From: Streptomyces sp. NBC_01497
GTDB lineage: Bacteria > Actinomycetota > Actinomycetes > Streptomycetales > Streptomycetaceae
Assembly (NCBI RefSeq): GCF_036250695.1
Contig: NZ_CP109427.1
Location: forward strand, 1-64,000
Length of the DNA stretch: 64,000 nt
Direction of reading: 5' to 3'
The notes beneath the pieces are model-generated. The model had not been told where the DNA came from and made no database searches. It was given only the letters and a program-made list of their open reading frames with translations. Position numbers and translations under genes: made by a program. This document shows positions 8,950 through 18,445 of this stretch, in pieces. Numbering within the stretch: position 1 is the first letter of the stretch; each line of letters opens with the position of its first letter.

Positions 8950-9774
8950 GTGGGCAGCAAGGACGCAGCGGCCGCAGCAGGTGGCCGCTCACAGCGCATG
9001 CAGACGGATACCGGATCCGAGTGGGAGGCGGTCTTCGTCGATCCTCTCGGGCAGGTGGTGCAGCAGCGGTGGGCGGACGCGGTTCTCGCGGTGGCCTTCG
9101 AGGAGTTGGAGCCGGTGTCGGCGTTCCCGGTGGTGCCGAGGCGGCGGTGGGGTCCTGGGCAGTGGTGGTCGGCCACGACCGGCCGGCATGTGGCGTGCGG
9201 GTCGGCCGCGATGCGGGCGCAGCTGACGGTGCTGGACCGCGACCCCGAGGTGGTCGGCCTGGCCGGGCGGCCGGTGCGTCTGCTGTGGCGGGACGCGCGC
9301 GGCCAGGTCCGCTCGTGGGTGCCGCAGCTCTTCGCCCGCCACCGCGACGGCACCGCCCTGCTGGCCGACTGCCCCAACCACCTGGAGGCCGGCGGCGAGC
9401 GGGCGCAGCGTGCTGCGACGGTCCTTGAGGCGGCGTGCGCGCAGGCCGGCTGGAGCTACCGGCGCCTTGAGCCGCTGGAGAAGACGCTTTCGGCAAACCT
9501 GAAATGGCTGGCCGGGTACCGCCACCCCCGCAACGCCGGCCATCCCCGTCTCGCGGCCGCCCTGCGTGAGGTGTTCGCACAGCCGCAGCCGCTGATCGAG
9601 GGCGTCGAAGCGGTGGGCGACCCGATCGAAGTCCTGCCCGCCGTCTTCCACGCCCTGTGGCACGGACACCTCACCGCGCCCCTGGACGTACCGCTTAACG
9701 AGCGGGTCCTCGTCAGCACCGGCGCCGGCGGTGCGAACGGCCACGGCGGCCCGGGCAGCGGGGAGGGGCAGTGA
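8950..9774 (+). CDS. tnsA: TnsA-like endonuclease subunit, probably catalytically dead
   Basis: At 274 residues this matches the actinobacterial TnsA-like heteromeric transposase subunit in length and layout. A WWSATTGRHV segment leads into the nuclease core, and a C-terminal ANLKWLAGYRHPR segment is typical of the group. TnsA normally cuts the 5' ends of the element using a restriction-enzyme-like E/D/K centre. In related proteins as I recall them the core reads FESWLERD, then APDFF, then VVVDCRP. Here the equivalent stretches read ACGSAAMRA, VPQLF and LLADCP, so both glutamates and the PDF aspartate are gone. The fold is conserved but cleavage is unlikely. It lies just upstream of tnsB, whose start overlaps the tnsA stop. 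ATG 8998 is an alternative start. Confidence 0.75.
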   Translation: MGSKDAAAAAGGRSQRMQTDTGSEWEAVFVDPLGQVVQQRWADAVLAVAFEELEPVSAFPVVPRRRWGPGQWWSATTGRHVACGSAAMRAQLTVLDRDPEVVGLAGRPVRLLWRDARGQVRSWVPQLFARHRDGTALLADCPNHLEAGGERAQRAATVLEAACAQAGWSYRRLEPLEKTLSANLKWLAGYRHPRNAGHPRLAAALREVFAQPQPLIEGVEAVGDPIEVLPAVFHALWHGHLTAPLDVPLNERVLVSTGAGGANGHGGPGSGEGQ

Positions 9775-11933
9775 GCGTGCGGCGTGGCGGCCGGCCGGTG
9801 CTGCAGGTCGGAGCGCACGTCCGCTTCCGTGACCGCACCTGGCAGGTCATCGCGATGGCGGGGCAGCAGGTCCACCTCGCCGGTGAAACAGGCGAAGACG
9901 AGACGGTCGTGGCCGGACACCTGTTCGCCGACCCGTCCTTCACCATCGTGGGCGCCGAAATGCCCCAGGCCGCAACGCAGTGGGGTCTGTTCGAAACCGC
10001 GCCCGAGGACGCGCGGCGCAAGGCACTGGCCTGGCAGCGGCACATCCGCGAGGTGGAGACCGGCCTGCCCGGCGGGACGGACAGCGACGGGGCGCCCCGG
10101 GCCGAGTACGACCCCGACCGGTTCACCCTCGCACAGCGCGAGGAGGCCAAGGCCACGGAGCTGACCGCGATCGGCTTCGGCCCTGTCTCCCGGACCACGG
10201 TGCAGCGCATGCGCCTGGCCTACCGCAAGCAGGGACTGTGGGGGCTGGTTGACCACCGCACCACCCGTCGGCCCGTGCCTACCGGGCGCACCGACGAACG
10301 CGTCATCGCCGCCATCGAGGAAGCGCTGCGCCGCCAGCGCGGCCGTTCCAAGGGCACCGTCAAGGGCTTGATGCCCCTGGTCACACAGATCCTTACCGAC
10401 CGGCACGGCCGCGGCACAGTGCCCGCCCCCTCCCAGGCCACCTTCTACCGGCTCGTCCACCAGCTCGCCGACCCTGCCGAACACCCCCACCGCCCCGCCC
10501 GTACTCTCCCCTCCCCCACCGGCGGACAGGCGTTCACCCCGACCGTGGCGCTGCGGCCGGGCGAGCAGGTGCAGGTCGACACCACACGGCTGGACGTCCT
10601 GGCCGTCTTCGACGACGGCACCACCGGCCGGCCCGAACTCACGATCGCCGTCGACGTCGCCACCCGCGCCATCCTCGCCGCGGTCCTGCGGCCCGCCGGC
10701 ACCAAGGCAGTCGACGCGGCCCTGCTGCTCGCCGAGATGGCCGTCCCGCACGCGGCCCGTCCCTCCTGGCCCGACGCACTGTGCCTCGCCCACACCCAAC
10801 TCCCCCAGCTACAGCGGCTGATGGACCTGGACGAACGGCTCGAGGGCGCGGCTGCCCGGCCGGTGGTGGTGCCCGAGACGATCGTCGTGGACCGGGGCAA
10901 GGTCTACCTGTCCACGGCGTTCACCGCCGCCTGCGAAACCCTCGGCATCAGCGTCCAGCCCACCCCGCCCCACGCCCCCGCCGCCAAAGGCATCGTCGAA
11001 CGCACCTTCGGCACGGTCAACGCCCTGCTGTGCCAGCACCTGCCCGGCTACACCGGCTCCGACGTCACCCGCCGCGGACCGGACGCCGAAGGCGAGGCCT
11101 GCTTCAGCGTCGCCCAGATGCAGGACCTTCTGGACGAATGGCTGATCCACTACCACCACCGCCCCCACGAAGGCCTGCGCCACCCCACCCTGCCGAAGAA
11201 GGCTCTCACCCCGAACCAGATGTGGGCCGCGCTTATCGCCGTGACCGGCTACGTGCCCCTCCCCTTGAGCGGCAGCGACTACCTCGAACTGCTGCCGGTG
11301 CGCTGGCAGGCCATCACCGAACGCGGCATCCGCGTCGACCACCGCACCTACGACCACGATGTCCTCGCCCCCTACCGCGGTCAGCCCTCCCCCGTCACCG
11401 CACGCGGCGGCAAATGGGAAGTCCACACCAACCCCCACGACGCCCGCCAGGTCTGGATCCGCCTGCCCGACGGACACCTGACAGAGATCCCGTGGATCCA
11501 CCGCGACCACATTCACCAGCCGTTCAACAGCGCCACCTGGCAGCACATCAAAACGATCACCACCCGCCACAGCGACCGCGACACCCACGAAGCCGACCTC
11601 GCCGACGCCCTCGACCAGCTCATGCGCCGCGCCCACGCCGGCACCGCTACCCCCGGCGAACAGCGCCTGATCACCCGCGCCGCACCACTGAAAACACCCC
11701 CGCCCGCAGCCGGCACCCGCCCTCCCTACGATCCGGCCCCGCAGGCCGACGCCTGGGACGACGCCTGGGACGACGACAGCATCGACGACCTCGACGACCT
11801 CGACGACCAGCCCGACGAACCAGAACAGGCCGACAGCGAAGACGAACTCGGACCCGGCGACACCAGCGACGTGCCCGTCCCGTACACCGGACTCGGCCTC
11901 TACGACCCCGCTCAGGAAGCCCTCAACTGGTGA
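9771..11933 (+). CDS. tnsB: TnsB-like DDE transposase
   Basis: This 720-residue Mu/TnsB-type transposase joins the 3' ends of the element to target DNA. An N-terminal DNA-binding region (SRTTVQRMRLAYRKQGLWGL, ~140-165) is followed by a retroviral-integrase core with an intact triad: D270 (QVQVDTTR), D374 (IVVDRGKVY) and E410 (GIVERTF), with the usual 35-residue D-E gap. A beta-barrel/Mu-C region follows (GKWEVHTNP). The C-terminal ~100 residues are strongly acidic, with runs such as DDAWDDDSIDDLDDLDD, then end in a hydrophobic hook (YTGLGLYDPAQEALNW) that could be the TnsC-contacting tail. It overlaps tnsA by 4 bp and tnsC by GTGA, which indicates translational coupling. Confidence 0.9.
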   Translation: MSVRRGGRPVLQVGAHVRFRDRTWQVIAMAGQQVHLAGETGEDETVVAGHLFADPSFTIVGAEMPQAATQWGLFETAPEDARRKALAWQRHIREVETGLPGGTDSDGAPRAEYDPDRFTLAQREEAKATELTAIGFGPVSRTTVQRMRLAYRKQGLWGLVDHRTTRRPVPTGRTDERVIAAIEEALRRQRGRSKGTVKGLMPLVTQILTDRHGRGTVPAPSQATFYRLVHQLADPAEHPHRPARTLPSPTGGQAFTPTVALRPGEQVQVDTTRLDVLAVFDDGTTGRPELTIAVDVATRAILAAVLRPAGTKAVDAALLLAEMAVPHAARPSWPDALCLAHTQLPQLQRLMDLDERLEGAAARPVVVPETIVVDRGKVYLSTAFTAACETLGISVQPTPPHAPAAKGIVERTFGTVNALLCQHLPGYTGSDVTRRGPDAEGEACFSVAQMQDLLDEWLIHYHHRPHEGLRHPTLPKKALTPNQMWAALIAVTGYVPLPLSGSDYLELLPVRWQAITERGIRVDHRTYDHDVLAPYRGQPSPVTARGGKWEVHTNPHDARQVWIRLPDGHLTEIPWIHRDHIHQPFNSATWQHIKTITTRHSDRDTHEADLADALDQLMRRAHAGTATPGEQRLITRAAPLKTPPPAAGTRPPYDPAPQADAWDDAWDDDSIDDLDDLDDQPDEPEQADSEDELGPGDTSDVPVPYTGLGLYDPAQEALNW

Positions 11934-13000
11934 CCAGCCCCGCACGCAACCACCACGCCCCCGCCAACACCGAGGCACCGCCGCCTGGCACGCAGGCAGT
12001 CGAGCCGGAATGGCCGATCACCACCTGGCAGGGCTGGCAACGCTTCGCCACCACCCCGCCCCTCACCCCGCCCCAGCCCGGCGACACCCCACGCAGCACG
12101 GAAGAACGCCTCGCCTACCACTCCGCGTTCGTCACCGTCCGCACCCCCGCCATCAACACCCTCGCCACCCAGGTCCGCACCCTGATGCTCCTCGGCCGCC
12201 ACCAGCAGACCACCGCCCGGCCCTCACTGATCGTCACCGGCCCCGCCGCGGCCGGGAAAACGACCGCCCTCCTCGAAGTCGGACGCACCTGCCACCTCGC
12301 CCACACCCGAAAACACCCCGCCCCGCCCGGACGCACCCACCAGCAGACACCGGTCGCGTACCTGCTGGTGCCGGCCGGCGCCACCGCGAAAACCCTGGCC
12401 ACCGAATTCGCCCGCTACCTCGGCATCCCCGTCACCACCCGCATGACCCAGACCCAGATCACCGAGGCCGTCTGCCACACCTACACCGCCGCTGGCGTCC
12501 GCCTGGTCCTCATCGACGAGATCCACCGCCTCAACCCGCGCACGACCACCGGCGCCGAAGCCGCCGACCTGCTCAAAGACCTCACCGAACGCATCAGAGC
12601 AACCTTCGTCTACACCGGCATCGACGTCGCCTCAACCACGCTGTTCTCCGGAGTACGCGGCGCCCAACTCGCCGGCCGCGCCAGCCTCATCACCTGCGGC
12701 CCCCTCCCCGCCCGCCACGGAAACACCCGCCCCTTCACCGATCTCATCACCGACATGGAGAACGCCCTCGACCTCACCCAGCACACACCCGGCACACTCC
12801 CCCGCCACGCCTCCTACCTCCACCAGCGCACCGCCGGCCGCATCGGAAGCCTCGCCCGCCTCATCCGCCAAGCAGCGATCACCGCCATCTGCGACGGCAC
12901 CGAACGCATCACCAAAAAGGCGCTCGAAGCTATCCAGCTCGACCACCTCGCCGAAGAAGCAAGCCGCCCCCGAACCCGCCAACCCGCCAGAACGGCATGA
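11930..13000 (+). CDS. tnsC: TnsC/TniB-like AAA+ transposition ATPase
   Basis: The 356-residue protein carries Walker A GPAAAGKTT (~103-111) and Walker B LVLIDEIH (~194-201), then sensor-type features (FVYTGIDV, GRIGSLARLI). TnsC couples the TniQ-marked target to TnsB and polymerises on DNA in related systems. The GTG at 11930 overlaps the tnsB stop. The frame stays open far upstream inside tnsB, but that extension is Arg/Pro-rich out-of-frame sequence. An N-terminal ~60-residue Pro/Thr-rich segment precedes the ATPase core. The next gene begins 7 bp downstream. Confidence 0.88.
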   Translation: MTSPARNHHAPANTEAPPPGTQAVEPEWPITTWQGWQRFATTPPLTPPQPGDTPRSTEERLAYHSAFVTVRTPAINTLATQVRTLMLLGRHQQTTARPSLIVTGPAAAGKTTALLEVGRTCHLAHTRKHPAPPGRTHQQTPVAYLLVPAGATAKTLATEFARYLGIPVTTRMTQTQITEAVCHTYTAAGVRLVLIDEIHRLNPRTTTGAEAADLLKDLTERIRATFVYTGIDVASTTLFSGVRGAQLAGRASLITCGPLPARHGNTRPFTDLITDMENALDLTQHTPGTLPRHASYLHQRTAGRIGSLARLIRQAAITAICDGTERITKKALEAIQLDHLAEEASRPRTRQPARTA

Positions 13001-13007
13001 TGCGGAC

Positions 13008-13640
13008 ATGAAGACGACCACCGAAACGCCAGGCGGCGACGAGTTCGCTGCCCTCTGCCGGCAGGCCTGGGACACCCTGATCCCCGCCCGCGCCGACTAC
13101 CTGGCAGGCGTCTCACCCCACTACGACGAGGTCCTCCACGACGTCGCGCAGCGAACCGAGCACACCGGCAGCCTCGGCAAGACGGACATCGCAGCCCTCG
13201 TCGTCTGGAAACGGCTCTCCGCACAAACCCGCTGGGTGACAGAACTGATGTCCCTGCCCGACACCCAGGTCCGAGCCGTCACCGAGCGAGTCGTCACCGC
13301 CGTCCGCGACACCACCATCTCGCGCGGGGAGGCCGCCCGCACGGGGCGCGGCATCATCTGGGAACTGCCCGGCTTCCGCACCGGCGACGCCCTCGCCTCA
13401 GCCATCCTCACCGCAGCAGCACCCCAGCGGATGGCCGTCTACGACCGCCGCGTCCAACACGCCCTCGACACCCTCCGCCTCCCCCTCACCCCCACACCGG
13501 GACGCTACGGCCGCTACCTCCAGCTCCTCGACGACCTCCTCCACCACGGCGGAGCACACGCCGCCGGCTGGACCGCACGCGACATCGACACCGCCCTGTA
13601 CTGGACCGGCGGCAACCCCCACCCGACAGCAACGGCATAG
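13008..13640 (+). CDS. Small helical protein in the tns operon, unknown (DNA-glycosylase-like fold possible)
   Basis: This 210-residue soluble protein begins 7 bp after tnsC with good coding bias. A central GFRTGDALASAILTAAAPQR, then MAVYDRRVQ, and a C-terminal RYGRYLQLLDDLL with DIDTALYWTGGN are conserved-looking blocks. The arrangement (an assembly helix, a YDRR turn, RYxxYL, and a final D-x-ALYW) resembles proteins I have seen described as OGG/HhH-fold glycosylase-like. That resemblance is weak and no catalytic Lys/Asp signature is obvious. Its tight spacing to tnsC suggests a role in, or co-inheritance with, the transposition operon. I do not recognise a precise family. Confidence 0.7.
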   Translation: MKTTTETPGGDEFAALCRQAWDTLIPARADYLAGVSPHYDEVLHDVAQRTEHTGSLGKTDIAALVVWKRLSAQTRWVTELMSLPDTQVRAVTERVVTAVRDTTISRGEAARTGRGIIWELPGFRTGDALASAILTAAAPQRMAVYDRRVQHALDTLRLPLTPTPGRYGRYLQLLDDLLHHGGAHAAGWTARDIDTALYWTGGNPHPTATA

Positions 13641-13889
13641 CCCACCAGCAGACCCCGACCATGCAGCAAGCCGCTGACCAGCACAAACCCGCACCGACCC
13701 TTTAGATACCGGAGCCCATCACCAACACCACACCGCCGTTATCAACGAACCCCGAACAACCACAGGCCAGACGCCCCATCACCACTGTCTCCAGCTCCCC
13801 GTAAGCGCCGGACTCCTTATCAGGGAATCACCAACACCCCAGCTCAAGCAGCCCTCGCCACACCAGCTACGAACCTCGGAATCACAACC
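13641..13889. other. Intergenic stretch with a repeated 12-mer between two tns modules
   Basis: No intact gene is seen. The 12-mer ATCACCAACACC occurs at 13718-13729 and 13827-13838, with a related ATCACCACTG near 13778, and TTATCA occurs at 13739 and 13817. Repeated short boxes of this kind are what transposase-binding ends look like, but the boxes are not aligned in register beyond the 12-mer. The frame of the downstream tnsB relic is open through the end of this stretch without a start codon. Confidence 0.35.
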
Positions 13890-15410
13890 ACGCCGCTGCG
13901 GATCCTGGCCCGCGGCGACGACGGCCGGCCCACCGCCACCGAGATGTCCTCACTGATCGACGTGGCCACCCACAGCATGTGCGCGCTGATGATCACGCCC
14001 AGTCGCCCCCGGGACGCCGAGAACGGACACGCAGGCCGGGCGACCCGGGCGATCGACCTGACCCTGATGCTGGCCCAGGCTCTCGCGCCCTGGCCGGTGA
14101 TGCCCGGCTGGGACCCGCTCAGCGCGGCCGCCGCCTCCAGCCTGCCGTTCGGCGCGCTTCGCGCTGCGGATGAACGGTTCACCGAGGCCACCGCCGCCCG
14201 CCCGGTCATCCGCCCCGAACTGATCATCTACGACCAGGGCAGCCCCTACGTCAGCGAGCACTTCACCGAGGTCTGCGACCGGCTGCGCATCGCCCGCCGC
14301 CCGGCGCGCAAGAGAACCGCGCCCGACAAGCCGCTCGTCGAGCACTTCTTCATCACCCTCGCGCACCGCTTCAGCCAGCACGTGCGGCACGGCTGGCAGG
14401 GCCGCAGCCACAAGAAGCGCGGCCGCGGCATCGAGCGGATGCCGCTGTACACGATCGCCGAGCTCCAGCAGATGGCCCAGGAATGGGTGGCACTGGAGTA
14501 CCAGCAGACCCCCGATGCGGGGCTGCGCGACCCGTTCCGCCCCCACATCGTGCTGTCACCCAACGACATGTACGCCGTCCAGGTGGCCCGCAGCGGCTAC
14601 CGGGCCGTGCCGCTCTCCCCCACCCAGAACCGCTTCTTCCTGCTGTCGCAGTGGGTCACCCCCGGCAAGGGCGGCTTCATGATCGACTATCGGACCTATC
14701 AGCCCGTCGCTCAGGACGCCGCACACTACCGCGAGGTCCTCCTGCGCGGCGGCTCGAAGCTGCCCGGCGCAGGGGGCAAGTGGGAATGCCGCTTCAACCC
14801 CTACCGCCCCGAGCGGGTGTGGCTCTACGACCACACGGCCAACACCTGGGTGACCTGCGATTTCCGGCTCCGGCACCTGCTGCACGATCCGTGGACCGCA
14901 GACATGTGGCAGGAACATGCCGAGCAGCACCGTGCGGCAGGCGGCAGCGAGCAGGACGAGGAGGCGATCGCCCTGGCCCTGGCGCAGCGCGAACGCAGGC
15001 GGCGCAGCCGCAGGCCGCCGCCCAAGCGCACCGGAGCCGAACCACCCTTCCAGGGGCTGGCGTTGGAGACCGAACAGCCCTCCCACGACCCCTACGCGGA
15101 CCTGGAAGAGTTCGACCTGTCGACGCTGCGTCCCTACCCAGCGCTGCCCATCTCTCCTCTGGCTCCCCCGCCCGCACCCGTCTCCCCCGCGCTGCCCGCA
15201 GGCCCGGGCAGCGCGGACCAGCCGTCGGACAACGGGCAGGCCCCGCATCCACTGGCAGCGCTCTTCCCCGACAACGGCGACAGCAGCCCGCCGGACGCCC
15301 CCACGGCCGAAACACCGGCAGTTGCCTACGAGGTCGTCGAAGCGGAACTCCTCGACGACCTCGATCCGGACGGTGATGACGGTGCCGAGGACGACGTATG
15401 GGAGATGTAG
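13890..15410 (+). pseudogene. tnsB: 5'-truncated second TnsB-like transposase
   Basis: Recognisable homology starts at about 13890 (TPLRILARGDDGRP in frame). The first possible start is the ATG at 13944, giving 488 residues. The second and third catalytic residues survive (D97 in IIYDQGSPY and E133 in LVEHFF, numbered from 13944), as does the Mu-C-like region with GKWECRFNP. The N-terminal DNA-binding domains and the segment that should carry the first catalytic Asp are missing; where VDTTPL would be expected the frame reads ITTTPL. It therefore cannot be an active transposase by itself. The C terminus is acidic (DDLDPDGDDGAEDDVW), like that of the complete TnsB. It is followed by its own tnsC, so this is the stump of a separate Tn7-like element, not a duplicate of the first. 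Confidence 0.75.
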
Positions 15411-15529
15411 GCGGCCGGCGCAGGGGCCGTGGACGACGCGGCCGTGGGACGGCCCCGGGGGCGGACGCATCCTCCGGGGCCGGGGCTAGATCTGGAGGTG
15501 TGAGGCAGGAACCGTGATGAGGAAGAAGC

Positions 15530-16657
15530 GTGATGAAGGCGTCCGTCGAACTGCGTAACAAGCGTGAAGCCCGTCTGCGTCAGCAGCTGAGGGACACTCC
15601 GATGCGGCCTCTTCCGCTGTTCCAGCTCACCGGTTGGACCCACTTCGTCGACGAGGAGGTGAACCCGCCCGTTCTGGCGGCGGGCAGCAGTCCCGCCGAG
15701 GACAGGAAGTCGGACGAGCAGGCCATCGCCTACCACCGGCACCTGCGGATGGTGCCCACCGACGCGATGACGCACATGCAAGAGACGGTCGTCGAGGCGG
15801 TCCACCGCAACAGCGGGTGCCGTGAGGGCCTGATGGACCATGTCATCGACGGGCCCGCAGGCACCGGCAAGACCTGCCTGTTGCGTGCGATCGGGCGCAC
15901 CGCCCAGCAGGAGGTCGAGGCCGCCACGAACGGCAGGCAGCCAAACACGATCCCGGTGGTGCACATCACCACCCCCGCGGACCCGGAGCTGAGGGTGAAC
16001 TGGGTCTGGGAGATCGGATCCTACCTGGGTCTCAACCCCGAGCCGAAGAGCCTCGCGGAAGTCTTGGAGATGCGCCGGCACCAGGACGTGACCCTGCCGG
16101 TCAACTACGTCCTGGAAACGGCACAGACCCGTCTGCTGCTCATCGACGACATCAACCGGGCCTCGCCGCCGCAACTGGCGAACGTACTGCCCTACTTCGA
16201 CTACCTGCGCGACAAGCTGGGCATCTCGCTCATCTTCTGCGGCACCGGCGCCAGCCACCTCCTGCACCAGGCCCGCATCCTGGCCCAGGACCTGACCCGG
16301 GTCAGCGAGGAGAACCGGGTACGGCTCGAGCAGGCGGGACAACCGGCTGAGCCCGTCTCGCCCTCCCCCGCCGCGCTGCTGCCGGTGACCTGGCTGCACC
16401 CCCTGCCCCTGGGCACCAAGGCCAAGGAACAGGAGATGTTCCGGCGCGTACTGGCGGGCTTCGAGGCCGACTTGAGCCTGTACCGGCTCGAGGGAAACGC
16501 CCTGAGCAAACACGCCGCCGAACTGCACCGGCGCACCGGCGGCTACTTCAAAGCCCTCACCTACGTCATCTCCACCGCCGCCGTCATCGCGATCCGCACC
16601 GGCAGCGAGAACATCACCATGAAAGAGATCGACGCCGCAACAGCCCAGCTCAGCTGA
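15530..16657 (+). CDS. tnsC: Second TnsC/TniB-like ATPase
   Basis: This is a 375-residue AAA+ ATPase with Walker A GPAGTGKT (~108-115) and Walker B LLLIDDIN (~202-209). It is clearly different in sequence from the TnsC at 11930, with an N-terminal PLFQLTGWTHFVDEE segment. GGAAGAAGC precedes the GTG-ATG start pair (15530/15533). It lies 119 bp after the truncated tnsB, separated by an untranslated GC-rich stretch. It looks intact but has no complete TnsB or TniQ of its own kind in the window. It might act as a target-immunity or accessory ATPase, or simply be an element remnant. Confidence 0.82.
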   Translation: MMKASVELRNKREARLRQQLRDTPMRPLPLFQLTGWTHFVDEEVNPPVLAAGSSPAEDRKSDEQAIAYHRHLRMVPTDAMTHMQETVVEAVHRNSGCREGLMDHVIDGPAGTGKTCLLRAIGRTAQQEVEAATNGRQPNTIPVVHITTPADPELRVNWVWEIGSYLGLNPEPKSLAEVLEMRRHQDVTLPVNYVLETAQTRLLLIDDINRASPPQLANVLPYFDYLRDKLGISLIFCGTGASHLLHQARILAQDLTRVSEENRVRLEQAGQPAEPVSPSPAALLPVTWLHPLPLGTKAKEQEMFRRVLAGFEADLSLYRLEGNALSKHAAELHRRTGGYFKALTYVISTAAVIAIRTGSENITMKEIDAATAQLS

Positions 16658-16894
16658 ACCGCTACCGCCCCAGCTCGATCGGCTGATGCCGACAGCCGGA
16701 CGAGCCAGCGCGTTCGTGCAGAGCGCTCACCAGGCAGGCACCGCACATTCAACCGCAGCGGGCAAGCATCGCACCGGTGAGCACGGTAGGGGCCACCGCC
16801 CACGACGCAGCGCCGTTGTCAGTGGTGGGCTTTACGGTGCAGGCGTGGGTATCGAAGCTTTTACGCACATGTCGGCATCAGCGTGCGGTGACGC

Positions 16895-18445
16895 ATGACA
16901 GAGGGAGGTACGCCGCTGCACGCGAGCACTGCCCGCACACGGCGTGAGCGGGAATCTGGGGTGGGAAGCTTGGACTACGACGAACTGGTCGCGCTGCGCA
17001 GACACCATTCCGCCTGGAAGCTGCTGCGGGCGGACAACGCGGCACTGATGCTGAGCTTCTTCAACAAGGTCTTCGTCGAGCATGGCACCCGTTCGATCGC
17101 CGGTGTGGAGCTGGCCGATCGTCTGGACGACGAGTTGTTCGCACTCAATGAGCGACTTGGCCAGGGGGCGTTCCCGAAGTCCGCGAAGGCGTATCTGGAC
17201 GACTGGTCGGGGCCGCAGTCGGGCTGGTTGCGCAAGTACTATCCGGCGGACTCGGACGAGCCGCACTATGACGCGACTCCGGCGGTGGAGAAGGCAATCG
17301 CCTGGATCCGGTCACTTCAGGTCCGGTCCTTCATCGGTACCGAGTCACGTCTCAACACCATCTTCGACCTGCTGAGGCAGATGACGTTCGGGGCCGAGAC
17401 CGATCCCGAGGCGCGGCTCGAGGAACTGCAGCGTCGGCGTCTGGAGATCGACGAAGAGATCGCCCGGGCCGAGGCCGGCGACGTGGACGTACTCGACAGT
17501 TCCGGTCTGCGGGACCGCTACCAACAGCTGACCGCCACCGCACACGACCTGCTCGCCGATTTCCGTGAGGTCGAGGCCAATTTCCGCGACCTGGACCGGG
17601 AACTGCGCCGGAAGATCGCCGTGTGGGACGGCAGCAAGGGCGAGCTCTTGGACGAGATCCTCACCAGCCGGGAGAGCATCGCCGAATCGGACCAGGGCAG
17701 GAGCTTCCAGGCGTTCTACGGCTTCCTGCTCTCCCACCGCCGCCAGGACGAGTTCAAGAAACTCCTGGCCGCGGTCGAAGCCATGGACGCCATCGGCGAA
17801 CCCGACCCCCGCATGCGGCGCATCCCCCGGGACTGGCTGGACGCCGCCGAGCGCACCCAGGCGACCGTCCGCCAGCTCTCCGAGCAGCTGCGGCGTTTCC
17901 TCGACGACCGGGCCTGGTCCGAGGACCGCCGGGTCATGGAACTGATGAGCGGCATTGAGGCCCGCGCGATCGCACTGCGTGATACGCCCGGCATGGACCT
18001 GATCGTGGAGATCGACGCCGCCGCCCCAACCATCACTCTGCCGATGGAACGACCGCTGTACGCGCCCGTGACCCGGACGCCGATCGACAGCGCCGACATC
18101 CGTGTGGGGGATGAGGAGTTCGCGGCCGACGCGTTGTTCGAAGCGGTCTATGTGGACCCGGCCCGGCTCGTCGAGGCCGTCCGGCGCGCACTGGATCTGC
18201 AGGCTCAGGTGTCCCTGGCGGACCTCGTGCGCCAGCACCCGCTGGAGCAGGGGCTCGCTGAATTGGTCGCGTACCTCGCGCTGTCCGGGGACGGTTTCAC
18301 GGTGGTCTTCGACGACAGCCGCCGCGAAGAGATCACCTGGGCCGGCGCGGACGGCGTCCAGCACGTCGTCCAAGCCCCCGTGGCGGCGTTCGCCCGCACC
18401 ATCTCCGGCGCCACCTGGGCCTCGGGCAAGGAGGAGCAGTCATGA
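16895..18445 (+). CDS. jetA: Wadjet subunit JetA (DUF3375)
   Basis: The 516-residue protein matches the JetA/MukF-like kleisin-associated family. The N-terminal [20 protein letters not shown] block is typical. It is followed by a winged-helix region, long helices with heptad character (~175-260), and a C-terminal helical part. JetA with JetB and JetC forms the SMC-like motor complex that extrudes loops on plasmid DNA. ATG 16895 is used; GTG 16961 (just before DYDEL) would give a more family-typical N terminus and remains possible. The stop overlaps the jetB start by 4 bp, so jetABCD is a tightly coupled operon. Confidence 0.88.
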   Translation: MTEGGTPLHASTARTRRERESGVGSLDYDELVALRRHHSAWKLLRADNAALMLSFFNKVFVEHGTRSIAGVELADRLDDELFALNERLGQGAFPKSAKAYLDDWSGPQSGWLRKYYPADSDEPHYDATPAVEKAIAWIRSLQVRSFIGTESRLNTIFDLLRQMTFGAETDPEARLEELQRRRLEIDEEIARAEAGDVDVLDSSGLRDRYQQLTATAHDLLADFREVEANFRDLDRELRRKIAVWDGSKGELLDEILTSRESIAESDQGRSFQAFYGFLLSHRRQDEFKKLLAAVEAMDAIGEPDPRMRRIPRDWLDAAERTQATVRQLSEQLRRFLDDRAWSEDRRVMELMSGIEARAIALRDTPGMDLIVEIDAAAPTITLPMERPLYAPVTRTPIDSADIRVGDEEFAADALFEAVYVDPARLVEAVRRALDLQAQVSLADLVRQHPLEQGLAELVAYLALSGDGFTVVFDDSRREEITWAGADGVQHVVQAPVAAFARTISGATWASGKEEQS

